Of a stretch of DNA of 7,437 bases, positions 1 through 5,461 are shown in pieces; position 1 is the stretch's first letter; every line of letters starts with the position of its first letter. The stretch lies in contig CAIWKW010000068.1 in assembly GCA_903913365.1 (NCBI GenBank), forward strand, positions 1-7,437, written 5' to 3'. A program made the translations under genes and the position numbers. The DNA comes from Candidatus Doudnabacteria bacterium (GTDB lineage Bacteria > Patescibacteriota > Doudnabacteria > UBA920). The notes beneath the pieces are model-generated. The model worked only from the letters and a program-made list of their open reading frames with translations. It had not been told where the DNA came from and made no database searches.

Positions 1-58
1 AGGACTGACCACCAAAGCCTGGGTTTACCGACATAATTAAAATCAGATCCACCTTATC
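1..58 (-). CDS. rpe: Ribulose-phosphate 3-epimerase, internal fragment
   Basis: Read on the minus strand, this stretch encodes DKVDLILIMSVNPGFGGQS. It matches the second conserved signature of ribulose-phosphate 3-epimerase (hydrophobic strand, M-S-V-N-P-G-F-G-G-Q), the phosphate-binding region of this TIM-barrel enzyme of the pentose phosphate pathway. The gene would continue past position 1. On its 5' side the match ends at about position 58: the next codons upstream (Tyr, Arg, Gly, Phe) no longer resemble the family, and a stop follows within about 14 codons. The reading frame is therefore cut where the thrS fragment begins. The match is short but highly specific. What is uncertain is whether the broken gene is real or a product of assembly. 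Confidence 0.75.
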
Positions 59-60
59 AT

Positions 61-1434
61 ACCGGCCAAATAAAAACTGATGCTTTTAAGCTGGACAAAA
101 CTTCGGGCGCTTACTGGCGCGGAGACCAAAAGAATCCGCAAATGCAAAGAATTTACGGCTTGGCGTTTGAGACCAAAGAAGAATTGGAAAAATATCTAAA
201 AATGATTGAAGAAGCTGCAAAGCGCGACCATAAAGTGATTGGACAAAAACTTGATTTGTTTGTTTTTTCCGATCTCGTTGGTACAGGCTTACCTTTGTGG
301 ACGCCAAAAGGCACCATGCTCAGAATTTTACTGGATGATTATGTCTGGCAGCTTAGAAAAAAGATCGGTTACGAGCGAGTGGAAATTCCGCACATTACCA
401 AAAAAGAACTTTATCAAACCAGCGGGCACTGGGATAAATTTAAAGATGATATTTTTAGGATTACAACCAGAGAAGGCCATGAGTTTGCCATGAAGCCGAT
501 GAGCTGTCCGCATCATACGCAAATTTACGCGCGCAAGCTTTGGAGCTATCGCGAATTGCCACAAAGGTATTCCAATTCAACAACTTGCTACCGCGACGAA
601 CAAACCGGAGAACTTTCAGGATTGTCTCGCGTTCGCGCTTTTACCCAGGATGATGCTCATGTTTTTTGCCGTTTTGGCCAGGTAAAACAGGAACTGGGAG
701 CGATTTGGGACAAAATTGTAGTGCCATTTTATAAGTCTTTCGGATTTGAATTAAAGCTACGCTTGTCTTTGCATGATCCTGCTCATCCGGAAAAATATTT
801 GGGTGAAAAAGATAAGTGGTTGGAAGCAGAAGAAGTTTTAAGGCAGTTAGCCAAAGAAAGAAAAGTTGAATTTTTTGAAGGCGTTGGCGAAGCGGCTTTT
901 TACGGACCAAAGCTAGACTTCATGGCAACGGATTCTTTGGGCAGAGAGTGGCAGGTTGCCACCATTCAGCTGGATATGAACCAGCCGGAAAGGTTTGATT
1001 TAACCTGTGTTGATGAAAAAGGCCAAAAAGAAAGAATTGTTATGGTTCACGCCGCTATTATGGGGTCAATTGACCGTTTTCTGTCTATCTTAATTGAACA
1101 TACAGCCGGAGCGTTTCCGCTTTGGCTGTCCCCTGTTCAGGTATCCATTTTGCCGATTTCCAAAAAGCAGAATGCGTATGCAAAGAAAGTGATGAAAGAG
1201 TTGCTAGTTGCTAGTGGCGAGTTGCGGGTTGAGCTTGATGACCGGGATGAGAGTGTTGGTAAAAAAATTCGCGAGGCCAGCATGCAAAAAGTTCCTTATC
1301 AATTAATTTTGGGCGAAAAGGAACAAAAGGCCAAAAAGGTTGCCGTGCGCACCCGCGAAGGAAAAGATTTGGGCCAAATGGGTTTGAAGAAGTTTTTGGA
1401 AAAAATAAGTTTGGAAATTGAAAAGAAAAAATAG
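61..1434 (+). CDS. thrS: Threonyl-tRNA synthetase, 5'-truncated
   Basis: Class II aminoacyl-tRNA synthetase that charges tRNA-Thr in the cytoplasm. The recognisable frame begins at TGQIKTDAFKL (61) and passes GAYWRGD (109-129), the end of the N-terminal editing domain, so the ATG at 142 is an internal Met and not the start. Motif 1 lies around 301-400. The zinc ligands expected from the E. coli enzyme are Cys in MSCPHH (505-507), His in QDDAHVF (658-660) and His in VMVHAAI (1048-1050). The motif 2 Arg is in CYRDE (592-594) and the motif 3 Arg in GSIDRF (1075-1077). The anticodon-binding domain starts at PVQVSILP (about 1132) and ends at the TAG stop. About 457 residues remain of a family that is usually about 575-640. 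Any TGS domain and the CxxGxH part of the editing site are missing, and an in-frame TAA lies at 34-36. MSCPHH replaces the common MNCPGH. Identity is certain; the cause of the truncation is not. Confidence 0.95.
   Translation, partial: TGQIKTDAFKLDKTSGAYWRGDQKNPQMQRIYGLAFETKEELEKYLKMIEEAAKRDHKVIGQKLDLFVFSDLVGTGLPLWTPKGTMLRILLDDYVWQLRKKIGYERVEIPHITKKELYQTSGHWDKFKDDIFRITTREGHEFAMKPMSCPHHTQIYARKLWSYRELPQRYSNSTTCYRDEQTGELSGLSRVRAFTQDDAHVFCRFGQVKQELGAIWDKIVVPFYKSFGFELKLRLSLHDPAHPEKYLGEKDKWLEAEEVLRQLAKERKVEFFEGVGEAAFYGPKLDFMATDSLGREWQVATIQLDMNQPERFDLTCVDEKGQKERIVMVHAAIMGSIDRFLSILIEHTAGAFPLWLSPVQVSILPISKKQNAYAKKVMKELLVASGELRVELDDRDESVGKKIREASMQKVPYQLILGEKEQKAKKVAVRTREGKDLGQMGLKKFLEKISLEIEKKK
1201..1231 (+). 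repeat. Short tandem-like repeat inside thrS
   Basis: The sequence repeats around a TTGCTAG / TTGCGGG core: ttgctagttgctagtgg followed by cgagttgcgggttg. It encodes the LLVASGELRV stretch at a helix-strand loop of the anticodon-binding domain. Compared from memory with the E. coli enzyme the loop is not longer than usual, so this is substitution or convergence rather than a clear insertion. Its resemblance to low-complexity repeats seen between genes in CPR genomes is my impression, not a computed match. Confidence 0.3.
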
Positions 1435-1439
1435 TATTG

Positions 1440-1477
1440 CCCACAGATACACAGATAGACACAAATATCACAGATTA
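1440..1477. repeat. Degenerate CACAGATA tandem repeat
   Basis: Four imperfect units of 8-10 nt follow one another directly after the thrS stop: CACAGATA, CACAGATAG, ACACAAATA, TCACAGATTA. The reverse complement reads as TCTGTG-type units. Such stretches are familiar as short dispersed intergenic repeats in many bacterial genomes. Only the local repetition is visible here; copies elsewhere in the genome cannot be checked from this window. Confidence 0.5.
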
Positions 1478-1514
1478 AAACAGCGTTGCTTGGAAAAATA
1501 GGTAATTTACCAGA

Positions 1515-1743
1515 GGGACGAAGTGAATGTTCTATGGTCAAAATAAAAGTTCTCTCTTCGCAGAGTCCCGGGGATTTGAATCCCGTATATTAACATTCGA
1601 TTCTGCTCTTAAATTTAATTTTGATATGAGTTTAGCCTTAATATTAGAACAAAGGTTAACTGTAATATGAATATCGAATGTTGTATTAAGGGGTGAATCT
1701 ATATTAGATTCTAAGCTCGGAAAGTTATTTGAAGATAACTTTC
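1515..1743. other. Cluster of inverted repeats, possible structured RNA
   Basis: Successive complementary segments occur in non-coding sequence. GGGAC 1515-1519 can pair with GTCCC 1565-1569. CTCT 1554-1557 pairs with AGAG 1562-1565. CGGGG 1569-1573 pairs with TCCCG 1581-1585 (one G-T). AACATTCGAT 1592-1601 pairs with 1673-1682 (10 bp), enclosing TTAGCCTT 1632-1639 with AAGGTTAA 1652-1659 (8 bp, one G-T). GAATCT 1695-1700 pairs with AGATTC 1706-1711. GAAAGTTAT 1720-1728 pairs with ATAACTTTC 1735-1743 (9 bp, 6-nt loop). The series runs into the terminator at 1766, as a plus-strand non-coding RNA or long thrS 3' UTR would. No known RNA family was recognised, no convincing promoter was found, and AT-rich DNA yields some such pairs by chance. 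Confidence 0.35.
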
Positions 1744-1765
1744 ACTCGCTCTACGTCACTAATAA

Positions 1766-1814
1766 AAAAAGACCGCGTCTGCTCCCGCGTTGGCGGGAAT
1801 AGGGCGGTCTTTTT
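1766..1814. terminator. Bidirectional intrinsic terminator
   Basis: AAAAAGACCGC (1766-1776) pairs with GCGGTCTTTTT (1804-1814). A nested GC-rich hairpin, TCCCGC 1783-1788 with GCGGGA 1793-1798, sits inside. On the minus strand the stem runs into seven T residues followed by ATT, which suits the end of the FtsZ-like transcript 27 nt after its stop codon. On the plus strand five T residues follow, so it can also end transcripts coming from thrS. Confidence 0.9.
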
Positions 1815-1840
1815 GATTTGCCTAGAGCGAGGTTTGCTTG

Positions 1841-3739
1841 TCAGTTGGGCAGAAGTAGACTGCCTGCCGAACGAGCTTTGTCTCCCATTCGGGAGAGAAG
1901 TCCTTTCGGCTCTTCGATAACGGGGTTCCAAAGGTCGATAAACTCTTTACCGAAGATTTTTTTGAGCCTGTACAGCTCGTCCGCGGTTTGGTGCTCCTGG
2001 GATCCTCTTTTGGCTCCAAAGGAGGTTAGATAGCTGTAGAAGTCTTCGGCAGCAAGTTCCGGCGTTACCCTTACGGTTCTGCCGGAGGAGTTTTTGAACT
2101 CCAATTTGCCTTCGCCGGGGAAATTGCGGTTTTGGGATTTAAACAGCAAGTGAAGGAACTCCAGCCATGAACCGGCTTCGTTCCTGCCTTTGTTTTCCTT
2201 CAGTGCTTCGAGAATATCTCTTTGATCCAGGTGTTTCCACAACTGGAGAGAGAGTCTTTCTTCAACCAGTTTGTAGTCGCTGCCGCCATTTTCCAGGCGG
2301 ATGCTTTTTGTCACCGGTTCAAACTGAGCGGGTACCCATTCCCTGAAGATTCTGATGGAAAACGGGTCCGATCGCGTTTCGGCGGCTTGAGCTACTGTCA
2401 AAAGTCCGAGGTTCGCCAAGTCGTTTTTTAAAACGCTTGAAGATTGTATCAGCTCGTTTTTAAGCTGGAGCTCGTCGCTTTTGAGAGAGATTTTCTGTCT
2501 GCCGAAGCCCATCATGGGGCGAAGAACGGAATTTCCGTTTCCATTCGCGGGCTTTGGGCTTGCTGGCGGCTTGTATTCGATTGCCGCAATCGGCAAGTCT
2601 TGCGAGGCTGGTGCTTCCTTTTTTTGAGAAGGCTCGGCGGAAGCTTCTTCCGGCTGCGCGACTTGTTCCGGCGTTGCCACGTTTGGCAGCTGCTCCATGG
2701 GTGAGCGGAACAGCAGGGTAACGTAGCCCGTCCCTGCTTCTTCCGAGTCTTCGGAAAGATCCGCAAAAGACTCTTTGTAGACATGCTCTCTGTCTTCCCC
2801 TCCAGCGTACTGGTCGATGAGGTAACGGAAGTTTTTGAGCTGAGTGGTTTTCCACTTGCCCCGGTAAGAAGCTGTAACAAACGTGATTGGCGTACCAATC
2901 TCGAACAGGCTGTGGGAAGTCAGATAGTTAAATCTTTCTTCCAGCTCCTGCCGCATTTTTTCCTGATCGGAAATGGCGAGGTTAACTTCCGTGCCGACAA
3001 TCTTAACCCAGCCTCCGCGAAGGAGTGCTTGGTTGTTCAGGTCGTTGGGGTCGTGTACGGACAAGTTGTTGATTTTTTTCTTCGGCGGCTGCCAGAAGGC
3101 AAAAATTTGAGAGATGGCCTGAGCCATCTTCTTCATCACTTGCGCGCGTCCTTCGGAAATTTCCAGATCTTCAAACTCCTCTTTGCTGTACATCCAATCC
3201 GCATGGAGGAGGCTGGTGCAAATATTGTTTCGGTTGATGTCGAGTATTACCTCTTTGTAATACTCAATCTGCCTGGGGCCGACTTCGAAGGCATACTCCG
3301 AGGGCTGGGTAATGTATACCATGGTGGGTATTTTCAGTTCGTCCCGCAGAGTCAGCGCCGTTGGCACCAAGGCGCCTGTACAAGTTCCGCCCAATCCAGG
3401 AACTCCTATTCCCACAACCCCTTTGGGTTTTATTTTCTTAAGCAGTTTTATGAACTGCGCTTTGGAGTCCAGGAAGGCCTGCCGTCCGGCTTTCGGGTCG
3501 ATTCCCGATCCGTTGCCGTTGAGTTTCTTTTCGCCAATCACCAGAGTTTGGATTCCGCTGCCGTTTAGGTCACGAATGACAGCGCTGGTGTCAATGGCGA
3601 TGAAGTGGATTTTAATCGGGGTCCCTCCCCCGAGTTTTTCCAATTCGCCGAGCGCGTTTTTAAGTTCCGGCAAAAGCGCACATGCTGCGGTGCCGACGCT
3701 AATAAACGCGTATGTCTGTGGCTGAGGTTCTTTTCTCAT
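1841..3739 (-). CDS. Divergent FtsZ/tubulin-superfamily protein with C-terminal extension
   Basis: A 632-residue protein whose first ~345 residues follow the FtsZ order. It has YAFISVGTAAC (10-20) at the nucleotide-binding T1 loop, FIAIDTSAV (46-54, cf. FtsZ FIAINTDAQ), and IGEKKLNGNGSGIDPKAGR (68-86, cf. GEKLTRGLGAGGNPEVGR). GLGGTCTGA (115-123) stands at the tubulin signature GGGTGTGA, and VYITQPSEYAFE (141-152) follows. HDPND (229-233) keeps two Asp at the spacing of the FtsZ T7 catalytic loop NxDxxD. A Pro/Ala/Glu/Gln-rich linker (about 345-405) then leads to an unrecognised domain (about 415-632). It probably binds GTP and may polymerise in the cytoplasm at the membrane; this is inferred. 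The start at 3739 has GGAG 7 nt upstream; the longer frame from 3778 has no such site and would lengthen the overlap with the membrane-protein gene. The overlap is 41 nt, suggesting coupled translation. It is unlikely to be the housekeeping FtsZ because its T1 and T4 loops are altered. Confidence 0.8.
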   Translation of the reverse strand: MRKEPQPQTYAFISVGTAACALLPELKNALGELEKLGGGTPIKIHFIAIDTSAVIRDLNGSGIQTLVIGEKKLNGNGSGIDPKAGRQAFLDSKAQFIKLLKKIKPKGVVGIGVPGLGGTCTGALVPTALTLRDELKIPTMVYITQPSEYAFEVGPRQIEYYKEVILDINRNNICTSLLHADWMYSKEEFEDLEISEGRAQVMKKMAQAISQIFAFWQPPKKKINNLSVHDPNDLNNQALLRGGWVKIVGTEVNLAISDQEKMRQELEERFNYLTSHSLFEIGTPITFVTASYRGKWKTTQLKNFRYLIDQYAGGEDREHVYKESFADLSEDSEEAGTGYVTLLFRSPMEQLPNVATPEQVAQPEEASAEPSQKKEAPASQDLPIAAIEYKPPASPKPANGNGNSVLRPMMGFGRQKISLKSDELQLKNELIQSSSVLKNDLANLGLLTVAQAAETRSDPFSIRIFREWVPAQFEPVTKSIRLENGGSDYKLVEERLSLQLWKHLDQRDILEALKENKGRNEAGSWLEFLHLLFKSQNRNFPGEGKLEFKNSSGRTVRVTPELAAEDFYSYLTSFGAKRGSQEHQTADELYRLKKIFGKEFIDLWNPVIEEPKGLLSRMGDKARSAGSLLLPN

Positions 3740-4730
3740 TTTCTCTCTCCAGTTTTTCCAGTTTGAACTTCTCCCCATCGAAAACGAAATTAATTTCTAC
3801 CGAGTTGTCTCCTCTAATGCAGGTCCAGGAAACAGGACTCTTGTCGTGGTAGATTTTTTTAAGAATGCGATGGACCTCGTTATTTTCAGGGTCGATATTT
3901 TCGAACCACTCGTAAAATAAATGAGAATTAGGGCGGTTGGGAATAAGGTCGCGTATTAATATTTTTGCCAGCGGTTCCCACCGGCTCAGGCTGTGCTGGA
4001 TTGAGAACATAACTTTGTTGCCTTTAAACACGTAATTATTTATTCTTCGGTCTTGAAACTCATACGTGAATTTTTTGGCAAGATCGCTCAGAAGACGATG
4101 CTTTGAGCGCGAATATATCGGTAGGTCTGTGCGAAAAAGGAATATCAGGACTAAAAGAACTAAAATTACGCCGATTAAAAATAGGGCAAAATAAATTCGT
4201 TTAAGAATTTTCCCATTCAGACTGAAAAATTCCACCGAGTTTTGATTAAAACTTGGAATTTTCGGCTGTGATTTCGGAAAAACAACCGGAAGGGTGTTGG
4301 GAATACGCAGTGTTCCGATAATCTTTTTTTCCGAGTCCTTCAGGTTGTTGAATTCCTTAATGGATTTGGCGCAATTAACGGTGCCGCCGTACAGAAAACA
4401 AATTTCTGTTAAAGTCTCGTTTTTGGCTTGGTATGGTTTGGTGGTAATCAGCCTATCGGGAATATCAATATAGGTTCCGATAAGCAGATTGTCAAAAGCC
4501 AATAACTGCTGGCGTGTAAGCGAACCGGTTTGCGAATTAGTCAGGTTTAAATCTTTACCGGTTTGATAGTGCCGGTATGTAAAATAACGAAAATTGTCTT
4601 TGTTGCCGGTAAATTGACGGGCAACCCAGGATGCGTTCCATCCTTTTTCTAACTTTATGGTTTCGGCTTTGGCAGAAAAGGAGCCAAAGAAAAAAACCAT
4701 TAACAAAACAAACAATGCTCTTGCTTTCAT
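3699..4730 (-). CDS. Bitopic membrane protein with possible LysM-like exported region
   Basis: A 343-residue protein not matched to a named family. Residues 1-22 form a signal peptide (MKAR, hydrophobic core, then AKA before Glu23). Residues 23-178 should be exported. A single membrane span, IYFALFLIGVILVLLVLIF (179-197), is followed by FR and a basic, Lys/Arg-rich cytoplasmic region to the end. In the exported part, residues 104-146 (ETLTEICFLYGG ... KIIGTLRIP) resemble a LysM repeat, and LLAFDNLLIGTYIDIP (76-91) resembles the end of an earlier one; this suggests peptidoglycan binding but is weak. The start has AGGGGG 4 nt upstream. It is the first gene after the candidate promoter at 4908-4936 and overlaps the FtsZ-like gene by 41 nt, so its cytoplasmic domain (about 200-343) is a plausible membrane anchor or regulator for that protein. 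Confidence 0.8.
   Translation of the reverse strand: MKARALFVLLMVFFFGSFSAKAETIKLEKGWNASWVARQFTGNKDNFRYFTYRHYQTGKDLNLTNSQTGSLTRQQLLAFDNLLIGTYIDIPDRLITTKPYQAKNETLTEICFLYGGTVNCAKSIKEFNNLKDSEKKIIGTLRIPNTLPVVFPKSQPKIPSFNQNSVEFFSLNGKILKRIYFALFLIGVILVLLVLIFLFRTDLPIYSRSKHRLLSDLAKKFTYEFQDRRINNYVFKGNKVMFSIQHSLSRWEPLAKILIRDLIPNRPNSHLFYEWFENIDPENNEVHRILKKIYHDKSPVSWTCIRGDNSVEINFVFDGEKFKLEKLERENEKRTSATDIRVY
3745..3750 (-). promoter_or_regulatory. Shine-Dalgarno site fixing the FtsZ-like start
   Basis: The minus strand reads GGAGAG, with GGAG ending 7 nt before the ATG at 3737-3739. The upstream in-frame ATG at 3776-3778 is preceded by AT-rich sequence without a purine-rich site, so the shorter protein beginning MRKEPQPQTY is preferred. 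The site lies inside the 3' end of the membrane-protein gene. Confidence 0.75.
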
Positions 4731-4764
4731 TTAGCCCCCTAAAAATTTGGAAAGAACTGTTGGA

Positions 4765-4786
4765 TTTTTCGTATAAATACGAAAAA
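4765..4786. promoter_or_regulatory. Perfect palindrome in the operon leader
   Basis: TTTTTCGTAT (4765-4774) and ATACGAAAAA (4777-4786) form a perfect 10-bp inverted repeat around AA. It lies 35 nt upstream of the membrane-protein start, in the predicted 5' leader. No T-run follows the repeat on the minus strand, so it is not a typical terminator. It could be an operator for a dimeric repressor or a leader hairpin; neither can be decided from sequence. Confidence 0.45.
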
Positions 4787-4907
4787 ACAAGCTCAGTTAA
4801 GAACTTGTAAGTCATTTCGTAATAAAATCAAAATTGTTACACCTTTTCTTTCCTTATAAATAAGAGATTTTCCGATAAATTAGATGGGTTGTGAAAAAAA
4901 TCTATTT

Positions 4908-4936
4908 ATTAAGCTTATTTTTGCCATAAATGTCAA
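4908..4936 (-). promoter_or_regulatory. Candidate sigma-70 promoter of the membrane protein/FtsZ-like operon
   Basis: On the minus strand TTGACA (4931-4936) is a perfect -35 element, followed after exactly 17 nt by CTTAAT (4908-4913), a 4/6 match to the -10 consensus. It lies just past the terminator that closes the upstream operon (4968-4990), where a new promoter is expected. Transcription would begin near 4900 and give a leader of about 170 nt containing the palindrome at 4765-4786. Confidence 0.5.
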
Positions 4937-4963
4937 AGAATATTTGGCTGGTGTTTGATATTT

Positions 4964-4990
4964 AAAAAGCGCCGGAGAATCTCCGGCGCT
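4964..4990 (-). terminator. Intrinsic terminator closing the adk-map operon
   Basis: AGCGCCGGAG (4968-4977) pairs perfectly with CTCCGGCGCT (4981-4990) around AAT. On the minus strand the stem is followed at once by TTTTTAAA. It begins 28 nt after the stop of the small Cys-motif gene and so ends that transcript. It also separates it from the operon that starts at the promoter at 4908-4936. Confidence 0.92.
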
Positions 4991-5017
4991 GGTTGGTGCC
5001 TTGTTGTGTGGCACTGC

Positions 5018-5371
5018 TTAATCAAGAGTCTCCGGTTCCGGAGGCTGATGAAATGCGTTGAGGTTGTAGGCGTGGCCTTTACTTACGCAGTAACATTCGC
5101 CGGCAAAGACATTGAATTCCGCAGGTCTTATTTTTCGGTCATTCAGAAACCCTCCAATAAACCCCGGAGGAGTTTTTTCTTCGGGCTTAAAAATGATTTC
5201 AAGCACAATGTCCGCGCCGCCGCAGAGTTCGCAGTTTCCGACCACTCCTGTCAAAAATGGTTCCGGCATTTGAGACAGCCTTTTGTCTTGGTTGAGTTTG
5301 CCTTTAAAGTGCTGCAATGCTTCCGAAACCGGAATGTCATCAACTTTGTAACCGTCTGTTTTTTCCCCCAT
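5018..5371 (-). CDS. Small hypothetical protein with paired Cys motifs
   Basis: A 117-residue protein not recognised as any family. It has CELC (Cys47, Cys50) and CYC (Cys93, Cys95), a CxxC...CxC arrangement that could bind one metal ion such as zinc; this is inference. The N-terminal third is charged and helical-looking, and the middle is rich in Gly, Pro and aromatic residues. There is no signal peptide or membrane span, so it is probably cytoplasmic. The start is supported by AAAGGA 6 nt upstream of the ATG, and a strong terminator lies just beyond its stop. It is the last gene of the minus-strand adk-map unit, 90 nt after map, where infA usually stands. The overlapping plus-strand frame (4955-5410) lacks such signals. 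Confidence 0.75.
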   Translation of the reverse strand: MGEKTDGYKVDDIPVSEALQHFKGKLNQDKRLSQMPEPFLTGVVGNCELCGGADIVLEIIFKPEEKTPPGFIGGFLNDRKIRPAEFNVFAGECYCVSKGHAYNLNAFHQPPEPETLD

Positions 5372-5403
5372 TTTCTGTCCTTTCTTGTGAATTTCGATAC
5401 GTC

Positions 5404-5425
5404 AAAATAAAAACAGAACCTCTGT
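5404..5425 (-). terminator. Weak terminator-like hairpin after map
   Basis: On the minus strand ACAGA (5421-5425), a GGT loop and TCTGT (5413-5417) form a short 5-bp stem followed by TTTTTATTTT. It lies about 37 nt after the map stop and could cause partial termination before the small Cys-motif gene. The stem is short, so the call is tentative. Confidence 0.4.
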
Positions 5426-5461
5426 CCGCTTACCTCCTTTATTTCAAATTTTCCTAAATTG

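Larger units (their letters stand above)
1435..1840. other. Gene-free region between convergent genes
   Basis: About 400 bases lie between the thrS stop and the stop of the FtsZ-like gene. No open frame here has a ribosome binding site or a recognisable product. In order, it holds a dispersed-type repeat just after thrS, a run of inverted repeats (1515-1743) in AT-rich sequence, and a bidirectional terminator (1766-1814). A tRNA was looked for around GGGATTTGAATCCC (1571-1584) and not supported. Confidence 0.7.

Noticed and set aside
1440..1477. CRISPR array
   Set aside because: The units are only 8-10 nt and imperfect, with no spacers; the same applies to the array at 6232-6335.
1561..1590. 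tRNA T-arm-like sequence GGGATTTGAATCCC
   Set aside because: On either strand the stem next to the would-be T loop mispairs, and no acceptor or anticodon arm could be paired around it; it is only a short hairpin.
1841..1843. Recoded TGA (glycine) genetic code
   Set aside because: The TGA ending the FtsZ-like gene is followed within 30 nt by a strong terminator, so it works as a normal stop.
2783..3568. Long plus-strand open frame (261 codons)
   Set aside because: It lies antisense within the FtsZ-like gene, which has family motifs and a ribosome binding site; the plus-strand product has no recognisable motifs.
3740..3778. Longer start of the FtsZ-like protein (adds MGRSSNWKNWREK)
   Set aside because: There is no ribosome binding site before it and it would lengthen the overlap with the membrane-protein gene; the ATG at 3739 has GGAG at 7 nt.
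4555..4815. Minus-strand 86-codon frame starting in the operon leader
   Set aside because: It has no ribosome binding site and overlaps the signal peptide region of the membrane-protein gene in another frame.
4955..5410. Plus-strand open frame of 151 codons
   Set aside because: It runs through the terminator hairpin at 4968-4990 and is antisense to the small Cys-motif gene, which has the proper start and stop signals.
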